Shown piece by piece: positions 25,595 through 37,720 of a stretch of 64,000 nucleotides of DNA. Made by a program: the position numbers and the translations under genes. The notes below the pieces were generated by a model. The model searched no databases, was not told the DNA's origin, and was given only the letters and a program-made list of their open reading frames with translations. Origin of the DNA: Alitta virens (taxonomy: Eukaryota; Annelida; Polychaeta; Phyllodocida; Nereididae); NCBI GenBank assembly GCA_932294295.1, contig OW028585.1, positions 31,597,720-31,661,719 of the forward strand. Direction: 5' to 3'. Numbering within the stretch: position 1 is the first letter of the stretch; each line of letters starts with the position of its first letter.

Positions 25595-25800
25595 ACAAAG
25601 GCTTATGAGCTCACACCAGTGCCATCACTGTGGGTGCCTATTGCCAAGTACCCATTACACCTAGGTGGGGTGAGGCAATGGTTGCTAGAAGATTTGCCCA
25701 ACTCCTCCATGGAGTCCATACCATGGTGGGGGTTTGAACTTTCTACCTCATGATTAGTAGGTGAACACTTTAACCACTTCATGACTACATGATGGAATCC
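25595..25800 (-). mobile_element. tRNA-derived SINE, family S2
   Basis: The minus strand reads gtagtcatgaagtggttaaa, a decayed B box within aaagttcaaacccccacc, then the S2 body with caccccacctaggtg and gtgatggcactggtgtg. Confidence 0.7.
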
Positions 25801-25939
25801 ATTACTCACTATTCATTCAGGTCAATTATTCCTACCGAACATCAATAATTTGAATTTTACTGTTTAATAGCTTTAAATTAAATTATATTTTATTCATATT
25901 GACTAATCAACGTGTCTGCTACAACTTTTGAATTAAATA

Positions 25940-26082
25940 GTCCCGGGTTCAATTCCCGGTCGTGCCTAAGTTGGATGGCTGTTTCATCCTTAGTCTCACT
26001 GCCATGGTCCCTGCCTGTCCTAATTAGCCCGTCAGGTGCAGAAATACAGGACATAAAGCTCTAATCCACCCACGCACCCACC
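25940..26082 (+). mobile_element. tRNA-derived SINE, family S1, 5'-truncated, with 15-bp target duplication
   Basis: Starts at box B (cccgggttcaattcccgg) and runs through the family body to a CACC-rich tail. The direct repeat cttttgaattaaata occurs exactly at 25925-25939 and 26083-26097. The 5' truncation and long duplication are hallmarks of LINE-driven integration. Confidence 0.88.
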
Positions 26083-26420
26083 CTTTTGAATTAAATATGT
26101 GTTTTATTTAAATGTCCAGTTAAAAAGATGTACACGGTTTTAGTGAAACAGCAACGATGTAATGCTCGAGTGATACTGTATATAATTTCAGCGGTGCTAT
26201 ATTATATTCATTACCTTGTAGATGACATATCGATGAAATTGATTATTGTGTGTAAACAGGTTTCAGCCAGTCAGATAGCTGTGACTTCATGACACACAAA
26301 GCAAAAAAAAAACCTATTCACGATGTATACTTTTTATCTGTTCTGATACAAAACCAATATATTTGTTCTTTGAAATACAATGTTTATGTATATCATATCA
26401 TATTTTATCTGCGATTTTGT

Positions 26421-26576
26421 GTGTCCAACCACTGGATCCCGGGTTCAATTCCCGGTCGAGCCTATGTTGGATGGCTGTTTCATCTTTCGTCTCAATCCCA
26501 TGGTCCCTACCTGTCCTAATTAGCCCATCAGGTGCAGACATATAGGACGTAAAGCCCTAATCCGACCACCACCCAC
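26421..26576 (+). mobile_element. tRNA-derived SINE, family S1, 5'-truncated
   Basis: Starts in the anticodon arm (ccaaccactggatcccggg), has box B, and ends ccaccacccac. Flanked by 14-bp direct repeats with one difference (atctgcgattttgt at 26407-26420; atctacgattttgt at 26577-26590). Confidence 0.85.
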
Positions 26577-26784
26577 ATCTACGATTTTGTTTTACATGTT
26601 TAGTATGGTGTCACTGTAATACGTTCTCATGTATATAGATACACCTCTGCATGCAGCATTTTGTAGTATTATTGTCTCTGCTATATGTATGTAGAATTTC
26701 TAATGGCATTAAATCTGTAAGGTTCCTATCAAAACATAACTTTAGAAGATGTTATGTCATCAGTAACTCGACCCCAAGCTGTAA

Positions 26785-27205
26785 TTATCTAAAAACTCCT
26801 ATGTTTGTAGATTTAGCATAGGAAAAATAATTATATAAACCAATACTACCTTCTTGTCTCATGATATTTTTTACCATTACATGCTCATTTGTGCACAGCT
26901 TTTTAACTTCCAATAAATAATCTAAATATACTTTTTGTATGACATTACAAATTCAATATGTAAACAAACCTAGTGATGATGTCACAATACTGAACAATTA
27001 AATGGGTTATGATGCCATTTCCATTGTGTTTTCAATGTTTTGATCTGGATTTTCTTTCAAATTATGATTTATTTTTTGGTAACTGATGCCTGGAAGACTG
27101 ACTAGCTGATGCAAATTTTGTGTATCTTGATTTATTAAGGCAATTTTAAACTATTTGATAAAGTCTTAGAAACTTGCAATTTTGACAGAAAGTGGAGCTT
27201 TAATT
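26785..27205 (+). repeat. Dispersed repeat R2, copy 2
   Basis: Inverted partner of 14270-14665. Located downstream of the otopetrin stop codon. Confidence 0.7.
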
Positions 27206-27410
27206 TAACCTATCCAGGACCTGTCCTTGGGAAATGCAAGCAATACAGCCACATTTGTCCTCACTCTGCATCTTTATGAATGGGCAAAGAGGCCCCACAT
27301 TTGGCCTCACGCATTCTGGGACCGAACCTGAATTTAACTATTCCTATCTACAGTTTTCCATTGGACGACTTATTAGCTTTACCCTATACCAACAGGACCT
27401 CTCTTAATAG

Positions 27411-27584
27411 TGGAGTGCAGGCCTTGCTTAGTGCGCTGGGCTTCCAACCACTGGCTTCCAGGTTCAATTCCAAATTAAGCCTAAGTTGGATGGCTGTTTC
27501 ATCCATCATCTCATTGCCATGGTCCTAATTAGCCCATCATGTGCAGAAATACAGGACGTAAAGCCATAATCCACCCACCCACAC
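27411..27584 (+). mobile_element. tRNA-derived SINE, family S1
   Basis: Has gcgctgggcttccaaccac, a decayed box B (ggttcaattccaaat), and the body with a short deletion in the cctgtcc block. Flanked by 14-bp direct repeats with one difference (acctctcttaatag at 27397-27410; acctctctttatag at 27585-27598). Confidence 0.83.
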
Positions 27585-27739
27585 ACCTCTCTTTATAGCA
27601 CGAAAAAGCCGATCTTGCGGACTATCGGAAATAGAGGTATTGGTACTTAACATACTAGGTAGCATGCCATATTGGTCGACATCGTTTCAACTCCATTAGC
27701 CGACATCATGCCGATACATATCCAATGTAGCATGTTATA

Positions 27740-28832
27740 TGGGATAGAATTTGTGGTCGTAAAATGCATCAATATTGCTAATTGTTATAAGGATTTCAAT
27801 TCTGGATTACATGATATTTATTTGGAGTGATGATGGTTTAGCAGCATTTAGTAAAGGTTAGTTTCTAGCTGTATACACCCTTAATTTGGGAGCAATAGAG
27901 GTCTAGCTAATTATATAAGTGCAGCTCCAGACTGACATGCCACTTTCAAGGGGTTGTACTGTATACCCCATGTCAGTGATACAAAATGTCAATCAACTAC
28001 ACTATATATTTTTTTTAATTGTTATATTTTTCTAGTATAGTAAGCTTTAGTGTTAACTTCTGTTGTAAATAACTATTGATTTGAAGATATTGTTATTACT
28101 AAACAATGTCATATACTTTTGCAAGATACTGTATGTTCACCATGTTTTGACAATAACATCATTGTTATGTTTACTAATGTAATGTAATTGGAATTGGAAT
28201 ATTCACAGTTGTGTATCTTATAACTTACAGACTGTCACTTGATTTGTAAATAAATGTTATTTATGCAATATAAAAAGTGTTTTTCATTTTTTTTTTTTTT
28301 TTTTTGTGTAGCAAAAAAAACACTTAATTACATTATTGATACTGACGCATGTAGCATGACAGTGAAGTGGTAGTAAACCCAAATTGGACCCCCTTCGAAT
28401 TGAATTAATGTTAAATGAACTATTTCTCAGATAAAACCATGCAGAGTGGTTTGGATGGGGTCTTCAGAATTCTCTGAAATTTTACACATCCAAAGGTTGA
28501 CCTTCCAAACCATGAAAAATAAAGTCACAATTCTTAAATTGTATTAAGTTTTTAATTTTACTATTAGTATTACATTTGTCTACAGGAGCATGACAATGAA
28601 ACGAAATGAATTTCCTGGCAAAGACATATTAATATGTTTTATCATATTTCATATCTCTTTTTATCGACTTCTTTCATGTTGTATGGCTAATTTCATCATC
28701 AATTACGAAACAATCTTGGCTATATCTGTTACTCGAAGTGGGTGCCTTTTTCACATAAATTTGCTCTGTCGCGACTGCCGAAATTACCAAAAATGGCTTC
28801 AAATGATGACTAACTTTGTTTGGTATTGAGTC
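27740..28832. other. No gene recognised
   Basis: Poly-T run at 28285-28304 and a 79-codon frame at 28590 without domain or splice support. aaataaatgttat at 28248 could be a distant poly-A signal. Confidence 0.4.
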
Positions 28833-29400
28833 AATTTATCGACACTCAAAATCGTCGACAGCCAAATCGTTGACAACCATTTTGTTGACAACCAACCCGT
28901 TGACATGAGGACTGCAAACTCGTTGACCATTAACACCCTCAGCCCGACCATCTTTTTGACAGAAAATCAACTCACTGACATGTCGACGAGTTGGTTCTGC
29001 TTAATCGTTGAAACCGGTGTTTCCCAGCCGTTGGTCTCCCCTTGCCCCCCTGTATCGCAGTTTTATTGTATTATCTCCGTAAATAGAGTACAGAAATGTT
29101 ATGGACATCCTTTTACATATCTCATTCATACGAATATATTCATGTAAGCTTTATTAACTGCGAATTCCCGGAGTCTGGTGTCAACGAAATGGTCATTGGG
29201 CAGATTAGCTGTCAACGAGTTTGCATTAATATGTTAAAAAGATGGTAATGACCTGTCAACGAGTTGCTCGTTGTGGTCAAAAGTTTTGTGTCTCCCAAAT
29301 TTATACGAGTTGGCTTGTCAATGGATTTGTACCAGGCCTTCTAATGTGTCGAACCACTTGGTATGTCGACGAATTTGCGTTTCGACAAAATGACCTGTGT
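28833..29400. mobile_element. Fold-back element built of GTCAACGAG-like units
   Basis: The left arm (28833-29010) has repeated cgttgacaacc and cgacagcc forms; the right arm (29185-29400) has the inverse set (gtcaacgagttgc, gtcgacgaatttgcg). The arms can pair broadly and enclose about 180 bp. Degenerate short units in both arms are typical of fold-back elements. Confidence 0.6.
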
Positions 29401-30004
29401 TCCTTTGTTTTGCACCAGTAAATACCCTAATTCTTTTTATTTTGTTGAAAAATAAATTTTTGATTGAACTTCAAGAAATGGCTAATTTTACCATTTTCAT
29501 AATTTCTGAAATTCATACTATGTTGATATTTCAATATTTTCAAGGATCACTTCTATCTGTAATCAAGAAAAACACTTTAATTTACCTAATCAGGTGAGAA
29601 ATCCGTAGGAATTTATTTTTATTTCGGAAAATCATAAGGAATATAAAAAGGACAATTCTCCTAATTTCCACAAATCATTCCAAGGAAATTAAAAAATACT
29701 TTTATTTTCCAACAAACTGTATTCTTTGTCCTTATGCTCTTTGAAATAGTAAATATAATTTCCGCAGGATTAGTAATTGGCTAAGCTTTGCATAGAAGTG
29801 AGTAGCAGTGATATAAATCATTGTTACAAGTTGGTTACCATACATAGAAGTTGCAGAATTTGAATATAGAGCAAAGCATCACTTTTTTTTTAATTCAAGG
29901 GGAATACCACTAATTCGGTCAATTTCCGCTGGGACACTAAGGGTCAAGTCTCATGAAGAATCATTCAGTAATGAAAACATAGCTTTAATGTGGATGTAAA
30001 TGTA

Positions 30005-30943
30005 CAGGGTGCGCCATAAAAACTTGCACAAGCAGCTACTGCTACCTCTTTTGTTATTGCCTCAATTGACTGTAATCACATGCAGCTGCAATCATACACA
30101 CGCAAGTAATAATAGTCCTAAATTATGTTTATAAATATATTTTCGTTTTTCCTCAAGAATTATAGATAATATGGATCTAAATATAGCACATGCACACTTA
30201 TCACACCTTCGGGTGATTTTCACCTCGGCTTTTGCAATATAAGCATTAGATTATGTCACTGATCATACAAATGTGTTACAGACACCTTTCTTGACCTTTG
30301 CCGCCAAAAATAGGGCAAATAGATTCATTTTTAATAAGAAGGTAGAGCCTTGACACTTTTGAGGTGGAAAGTGCCATTTTGGATTTTGTCAATTTTCTGT
30401 CTTTTCTGTCTAATTAACTGGCCAATCCTCCTGAAAATCATGTGATTATTTCGAGATTAGTTGTAAATTCAAAATGTCCCTCTGGAATGCCATTATATTT
30501 CTCTGTTTTAATTTCATGACCTTGCTGAATCAAAACTGGAACCAACCTTCTTATCATCTAATACCTTGATATATATATATGCACATATAAAAAACATTGA
30601 AGGAGGATTCTGTGCAAATATGATATTTTCTATGGCTTCAGAGGTGTAGTAACTAGGAAATATCTAATTTGTAAAATTTCTGCAACTAGAGACACCATGC
30701 AAGCAGACAGAAATTTGACTTCTGTGATGTGTATCACTCAGAACAAGCCCTGCAGCATACACCCTCTCAATAATTCAGATACTGATATTGTCTAACATTA
30801 TAAGATCAAAAATATCACAATGACCAATTGCTTATACCCCAAATAAATGTGGCAAAACTTTAAAAGACTTCATAAGCATTTGAGTAACCTAGAGCTATCC
30901 CGAAAGTAGAGATGCCTTGTGCAAGTTTTTATGGCGCACCCTG
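30005..30943. mobile_element. Non-autonomous Tc1/mariner-like element, 939 bp, with 28-bp terminal repeats
   Basis: Left end CAGGGTGCGCCATAAAAAC at 30005 is matched by its reverse complement ending at 30943; 28 bases agree exactly. TA lies on both sides (30003-30004, 30944-30945). No transposase frame of useful length inside. The TA target and end sequence suggest Tc1/mariner. Confidence 0.85.
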
Positions 30944-30945
30944 TA

Positions 30946-31740
30946 TATACACTTTTCTAGTGATTTAGCATCCCAGCAATTAAATAAAAAAGGAATGGCT
31001 CCAATTACACTGTTAATCTATGAATTATAGCTGTTCAAAAAGTTTTTTATGAAGGCAAAAAATCATAGTGTGGACCTGCTTTTTTGCATGGCAGCACAAA
31101 AGGTAAGAGTGTGAAAAAATTCAGTGATCATGTCCGACTTCAATGCAGCCTATTTGAATTATGACTTACTGATCTATCAAAAAAAAAGTATATATTGGTT
31201 CTCATTTTAACAATTGTTTACTTCTGGGGAAGTTAAAAACTTAAATACATAAGTATTTTTTTAGGAGGATTCAACCTGAAGCAAACTACAGTTCAGTCTA
31301 CTGTATATTCCACCAGGGGCACTGGGGGCTATCATGCATCCCCACAGAAGCATGGTGGTTAAGTCTGAAAACAGTACTCATTTCAATCTTGCATATTTGT
31401 CATTTGTCAGAAGTCAAATATGGTCAGTATCGTTAGAAAGGCTCACTTATGAAAAGAAGTTGTAAATATGATTTTGGATGCTTTGGAAATTAATGACAGT
31501 TTTGCTTTTATACTAAAATGGTGAAGCACACTGCCAAGTTTCTGTATTAAGCTTATAACAGGAGAAAATCTTTGTTTCGTAATGAATTATTTCTTTCAGT
31601 ATATTTTCATTTGTTTTGTAGGTAGAAATCATACTTCATGTCTAATTGTTATAAATAATAGTTTAAGTGTAAACATGACTAATAGGCCTAAATTGGTCGA
31701 AAGTAGAACTTTTTATATATTATGTATATTGTATATTCTC
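30946..31740. other. No gene recognised
   Basis: AT-rich, only short frames, ending at the TATC microsatellite. Confidence 0.5.
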
Positions 31741-31901
31741 TTATCTATCTATCTATATGTCTATCCATCTATCCAAATATCCATCCATCTATCTATCTAT
31801 CCATCTATTCATCTATCTATCTATCTATCTATCAATCTATCAATCTATCTATCTATCTATATATTCACATATCCATCCATCCATCCATCCATCTATTCAC
31901 A

Positions 31902-31940
<39 letters not shown>

Positions 31941-31967
31941 ATATCTATCTATCTATCTATCTATCTT

Positions 31968-32010
<43 letters not shown>

Positions 32011-32048
32011 ATCTATATATCTATCTATCTATCTATCTATCTATCTGT
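31741..32048 (+). repeat. TATC/CATC microsatellite
   Basis: About 300 bp of CTAT units with CCAT interruptions; open in three frames because it is a tetramer without stops. Confidence 0.95.
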
Positions 32049-32049
32049 C

Positions 32050-33141
32050 TTGCTATCCATGTCATTATCAGAAGACTTAGCAGAAGTCTAGGCAGCCTAC
32101 AGGGCAATAATTCGGCATAATAGGCAATTATGCTTCAGTTTGTATAATAACAAGAAAAGCTGTCTTTAAAAAAAGACACCTGTACCAGACTTGTTTGAGA
32201 TTATTGTAGATTGTGCTAAATAAAGATTTTTTTTTTTTTTTTATAAATGGAAAAATTACTTTAAATGAATGACATGTAAACATATTTATTTAAAAAAAAA
32301 AGAAAATACTTTCCCCTGGTTGGATTCGTACCCAGGTCCTTCAACCCCTACTTTTAATCATACCAGACAAAACCATTCGGTCGCTGCAGCAGGCTATTTA
32401 TAGTGCAACTTTCATTTGACTAAATCACAGTCAAATGTAGGCCATGTGGTCAATCCCTTGTAAGACCCATGTTGTGTAGCTTGTTTTATTGCAATAAAAT
32501 ACCATGTTTATCGATTCATTTATGTCTAAAATGTTAATTTATGCATTTTGCATACATTTGGTAACCAATATTTGGCTAAAATCGGCTAAAACTGGTCATA
32601 GAGCAACACAGCTACAGAACTACCTTATATGGGCATGCACAGAAAGTGATGACAAAACTGTACCAATCCTCCAATAAATTCGTAAACCTGATCATAGAAG
32701 TACCTCTTGAGCAGTAGGATATCTTAAGTTAGAGGTGTTCTATAGATTTAGATCTGGTACAAAAATACATAGCTAAAAATGTATTTATATCATCTTGCTG
32801 TCGACAAGTTTTGACTAGTAGTTAACTTGATGAATAAACTGAATGTTTTTTGCTTTCAAATTGTCAGGTAGAATTGTTAATACGCAATAAAATAAATGCC
32901 GAAAGGTTGATTCTGTCCCATTTAAGAAATGTGTCTTTTTTATGAATTATTGACACAAGATAAACACCATTATGGAAAAACATCACATATTATCCTGAAT
33001 AAACAGCCGAACCAATACACAAGTTGAGCGCTGTGTCTATGTCAATGAATTATCCATGCATTTCTGTATGCTCCATGTAATACATACCCGCTTTTTCATT
33101 GATTTCTGAATTTACTTCGAGTCGACAGCACGAATAATATT
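32050..33141. other. No gene recognised
   Basis: Homopolymer T at about 32228-32244 and A at 32291-32301, with a weak tRNA-like stretch at 32310-32405. Confidence 0.5.
32310..32405 (-). mobile_element. Possible tRNA-like SINE head
   Basis: The minus strand has gggtacgaatccaacc, close to a box B, about 50 bases after a weak box A-like stretch. It matches neither S1 nor S2. Weak support. Confidence 0.25.
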
Positions 33142-33196
33142 ATGGTAAAGATGGTTCGCTCAGTTTTACTGTTGTTCTTCATTTGTATGTTTAGCG
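33142..33196 (+). CDS. Possible first coding exon with signal peptide
   Basis: An ATG at 33142 opens a frame with a short basic N-terminus (Lys3, Arg6) and a hydrophobic core SVLLLFFICMF, which looks like a cleavable signal peptide. It is followed by a plausible donor (gcg|gtaaag near 33190, or aaag|gtacaa). The first choice gives a phase-1 junction, common after signal-peptide exons. I could not find a matching downstream exon; joining to the GPCR exon at 33915 does not keep frame. It could be chance. Confidence 0.25.
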
Positions 33197-33489
33197 GTAA
33201 AGGTACAATTACTAGAAACATTTTTGTTGCCTATGTTTTTTAAACACAAAACTAATGGAGATAAAAGTATGCAAACAGATAGCTTACATCGAAAAAGGTT
33301 TGGCATGTAAGCTTTTACATTCCGTCTGTCGTATGACGTAGGCTAGAGCTGGTCAGGTGAGAAACTAACTTGTGGATATTTATTATTTACAGAAGCCTTT
33401 AATTCCCTTGAAACAATACTAATATCTTCTTCCCTTTATATCATTTATATCATTTATGGCTTTTTAAGTTTACATGTAATAAATTATAT

Positions 33490-33702
33490 TTAGATAATTG
33501 TTTTATTATTTTTATTATTATATATAACTTTTGTTAATTATTTAGTATAATAATATTGCGGGGATGCACAATTAAACATAGTTTCCACGAAACTCTTGTG
33601 CATCCCCCTCATCGAAATATTTGTGTCATAATGAAATGTCTTAATAACCATGTATGTTTAAATTTCGATGAAAATAAAGTATCTATCTATCTATCTATAT
33701 GG
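33490..33702 (+). mobile_element. LINE-like 3' end with TATC tail
   Basis: gcggggatgcacaa and its near-inverse ttgtgcatcccc (a stem at about 33558-33608) are followed by AT-rich sequence, gaaaataaag and a TATC microsatellite. This matches a retroelement 3' end whose tail seeded the microsatellite. A similar junction (aaataaatattc then TATC) is at 6046-6070. Confidence 0.45.
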
Positions 33703-33914
33703 TGTCGAAAGTCTTAGAAAACAAAATACTATTTTTGGTCTGGTTTTCTAATTTATCACAATATTCTGAGCCATATACAATAAAACCTACATAATGTATG
33801 ATACAAGGTCACAAAGCAAGATCAGCACAACCTGTAAGAGTCTTTAGGTATGACCAAAGCTTTACTACTTGTACATCATATAATTTATATTGTTCATCAT
33901 TCTTGTGCTTGCAG

Positions 33915-34968
33915 AAGTACGCCATGGATTTTGAGATTCAAACACTCATCAACGTTTCTACAATAGAAGACAATGTATCAGTCGCTACTGGCACACCTTA
34001 TTTCTTACTGGCAGATATCGGGTGGCTAATTCAGTCTGTATGCGGATCATTCTTTGTCGTGTTTGGCATAGCTGGTAATGCGTTAGTGATAGTGGTTCTC
34101 TTGCATAGGGGACGCATTTCATCTACTTGTTGGCCAGACTCTACGAGTGTTTCCAAGATCAATAACTAGAACAGACTGGATCATTCAGAACCCGTTGGGA
34201 TGCAAAATGTGGTTCTTCATCAATCACTCGGCGAGCGCGATGTCTTCATGGTCACTCGCCACGGTGACCGTGGAGAGAATGCTAGTCGTGAGCTTTCCAC
34301 TACACACCGCTAAGTTCTGTAAGGCTTCCTCTGCCAAGATCTCCGTGATGTTCGTAAACGTTTTGAGTTCTGCCTTCCACGTTCACTACTTTTGGAGTTA
34401 CGGAAATCAGTATTCGGTCATTGGTGGCGTCAAAATCCTCATCGGTATGTGTACCATTTCCACCGAACAGCGCATATTAGAAATATACATGCAGAAAATC
34501 AGACCAATACAAGATTTTGTTATACGATCAGCAGCTCCATTTCTAACCCTTCTCACATGTAATATGATAATCATACTTAAACTCAAACAGCAACAAGCAA
34601 GAAGACAACAGATGGTATCCATGACAACCACAAACAATGGCTCATCTTTGACAGTAATGCTGTTGACAGTCAGCTTCGTTCATCTCATCTGTGTTGCCCC
34701 GTTACAAATCCTTTACTTTGTTGATAAACAAGATCCTTTCAGCCTTCAACCCATAAACACCAATGTAGCTAATCAAATGTTCCGATGGAGTGTAGCGGTG
34801 TGTGTCTACTACATGAACAATGCTGTGAACTTTATCTTGTATTGCATATCTGGGAGTGATTTCAGAAATCAAGTCAGAGATTTATTGCAGAATGTCATAT
34901 CGCGTTTGAAATGTCACCGAGTGTTCCGGTCAGATTCATCGCGGACGACTGCGGAGAGTAATTTTTAA
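33915..34968 (+). pseudogene. Rhodopsin-class (class A) peptide-type GPCR with a frameshift in the TM1-TM2 region
   Basis: An acceptor (gcttgcag) precedes 33915 and the likely start ATG is at 33924. The first part (33924-34169) has an N-terminus with two N-glycosylation sequons (NVS twice) and TM1 with the GNALVIV motif (Asn1.50). The frame then closes. The rest continues in the +1 frame from about 34115 to the stop at 34968. It has the TM3 Cys in LGCKMW, ATVTVERM in place of DRY, an extracellular-loop Cys, TM5 with APFLTLL, TM6 with VAPLQIL (no FxxCWxP), and TM7 NNAVNFILYCISGSDFRNQ in place of NPxxY. TM2 is short, so sequence is probably missing as well as the frame shifted; no GT-AG pair explains it. 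The rest of the seven-helix body is intact, so this is a recent pseudogene or an assembly error. The pattern resembles invertebrate orphan neuropeptide receptors; the ligand is unknown. Confidence 0.72.
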
Positions 34969-36545
34969 AAATATTTAAGTAAACCTTAATGTTTAACTGA
35001 GCAGCCCTGAATTCAGAACTTTTTTAGCCAATATAATTGCAGTATTCTGTTGTAGCCATCTAATAGCCGAAGTCCCAGAGGACGTAGGCCGTATGATCAA
35101 GTTGGCAGAAGGTCACATTACCCATGATTATTGTAGAAATCAGAAAAATGATCTCGCGCATACATTTGCAAAGGGTACCCTTGGTGTTTTTCTTCATGCG
35201 AGCTCGAACGGCCAGTGAACGTCAAGACGAGTGTCATCGATTCGAAAAGTTTAAATGAATTTGTGTGGAAGATAGGTTGCATACATTAAACTCAATAATC
35301 TCATTGTATAGTGTAGCTCTTAAGCTTTCATTAAGTGTATTCAGATCGAAATAGACCAAGTATTGAGCGAGTTACGAATAGGAGAAGGCAGATAAGTTCT
35401 GGCGCTTTGTGGCCAACGTCATGAGAATATCGTTTGATTCAGAGTAGAAATCCACCGTTTAGTATTGTTCATACTGATTCCATACATGTTTTCGAAAAAA
35501 GATCAAATATTAAGCTAGATAGAGGCAAAAGAAGGCCACTGGGTTAGCAGCAAACAGCAATGATTGTGGATCGAAAAGATGTTATTGTGGTGCTCCGACA
35601 AACGTTCGCACCCGCGCTGTATAAGCGGCAATTCTACCGATCAGACTTGCACATACGTTTTATTTAATAACTTCGTCAGTTTTCATCCGATTTCTAAAAG
35701 CTAAGAACTTCACCTAAATACGTACCTGGCATTAATTCTTTAGATGAATTGTGGACGCTGGCTATTTTTCATTGAATCGTAATCAATGAAAATGAAAATA
35801 ATAAATAACATACTGACATTGGGTTCAGTGGTACAAAATAATTACTCAGTGATTACATTATGGAACATGAGATATGTACACCCTCAAATGATAAATATGT
35901 ACAGGAGTTGAAATGACAAGAAGGTCTACACGGGGGAGGCTGATCTAAAAATTAAAAATGCCCACTTATGCTTTGACATATTTACATTTTGTATGTGTTT
36001 ACAATGTCATGTTTCACACACTGGTGCATGTGTTTCACAAGAAAAACGGCCTTTGGCTTCATGCTAAGGCATTAAATAACATATTAGAAATGTCGAGAAT
36101 CTTCGGTGAAAATGCACTATTGACAATTTCCATAATTTGAACATATTGTGAATGATTCTTACTCACATGTTGCGAAAACATCCCCAAAAAGAATTCCAAA
36201 AAATATTGTGAAATCGCTTCTTCAATATTTTCTAATGTAATTTACATAGTGACATTTTTCCTGAAATATTTGGTTGAAATTACATATTGTAAACAAAAAT
36301 GACATCAATGATGATTAAGATAATATTAATTTCACCATTTGTCACCTCCTTGTTACATAAACTGCCAAAGATGGGAATTGGTGATCTTCTTCAATTATGT
36401 GGTGTTACAGCAATTGATGTATTAAGTCATGTTTTGAAACAATGAATCCAAACTTGAGTCTATTTGAAGATTTATTTATAAGTTTATCTATTCATTGTTA
36501 CTTTATTCTTTTGTTGACTGTAGTATGTTTTAATTGGGTGGCAAC
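34969..36545. other. No gene recognised downstream of the GPCR
   Basis: Only short frames. 35050-35700 has slightly higher GC, but I find no exon with good borders. Confidence 0.45.
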
Positions 36546-36553
36546 CAGCAGGA

Positions 36554-36741
36554 GGGGAGCCTAGCTCAGTGGTAGCTCACAGGGCTTCCAACCACTGGAT
36601 CGCAGGTTCGATTCCCGGTCGAGCCTAAGTTGGATGGCTGTTTCATCCATCGTCTCATTGCCATGGTCCCTACCTGTCCTAATTAGCCCATCAGGTGCAG
36701 AAACACAGAATGTAAAGTTCATATCAATACCCACCTTCAAT
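36554..36741 (+). mobile_element. tRNA-derived SINE, family S1, near full length
   Basis: The most complete head on the plus strand: gcctagctcagtggtagc, ggcttccaaccactggatc, ggttcgattcccggtcgagcc, then the family body. Flanked by cagcagga at 36546-36553 and 36742-36749. The tRNA fold continues straight into the SINE body, so this is not a tRNA gene. Confidence 0.85.
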
Positions 36742-36919
36742 CAGCAGGAACTATTTTCCATTTAGGCCCTTATGTTATAAAGCATATTAAAATAACAGTT
36801 TTGTTGTAATATATGCTTTTTTGTTGCCCTTACATAGACTTTGAAACTAATCTCCAGAAGACATGTAAATCCAGGTGTTCCATTGGTTAAGAGAATACCT
36901 TATCACCCATGTCGGTTTC

Positions 36920-37125
36920 TATGCATGTCTTAATGCTACTGCGTCTGAAGCTTAGTCAGCTTACATGACCAGCTAGCAGAGGCAGGTGTAATGATGGGGG
37001 CCATATTACACATTTACCCCATGGGTGAAGTCTTTTACTTGCCTTGGCGTAGACACAGAGTAGCGGCGAGTACAAGGCATCTCCAATTTAATATCTCATG
37101 TGATCGACGTACATCTGGCTCATGA
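36920..37125 (+). repeat. Dispersed repeat R1 copy
   Basis: Reads gtcttaatgctactgcgtc, agtcagcttacatgaccagc, tttacttgccttggcgtag, ctcatgtgatcgacgtacat. 600 bp upstream of the 51-bp array. Confidence 0.7.
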
Positions 37126-37720
37126 GGAGTGCCCCGACCAATAAGAGACGCCATCACAATGACACATTTAGCTGACAATTTACAGATTCAATTGAGCAAA
37201 ATTAATCATATATATACAATGTTAAAATTAATCATATATATATATAATGTTCACATTTGCCCCATTCACAAATGCTCGAGATTCAGGACTTTTTTACTAT
37301 ACATTATATAGATATATTACATTGTTGATGATACTGGTAGGCATAAGTACTCCATTCAATAACTACAGTTCAATACCTACAGCAACAGACTGGGTTATCT
37401 GTCTGGAACTAAATACAGGTTATCAAAATTGCTAAGATAATCATCAAAATGTAAATTTTTTTATCAGGTTTATCTGGAAGTCTAATATTTCATATTCAAT
37501 AGTACAACATGGATAGATATTGAAAGTGCAGCTCTCTAAGGTTAGTTATAATAAAATTTTACTACTACTTCTACTATTAGTTGACTCCAAGTTCGACTCC
37601 GTGTATGCTGTATATAGGACAGGGTACAGAGAAGATTCCAATTTTGTCATGGTTATGAGTTAGTTAGCCTTAGTCAATATTTAGAAAGAGGACATGCTTT
37701 GATGGATATTTATAAGTCAT

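Noticed and set aside
36554..36640. tRNA gene candidate
   Set aside because: Box A and B are good, but the sequence continues into the S1 SINE body shared by many copies and has a target duplication.
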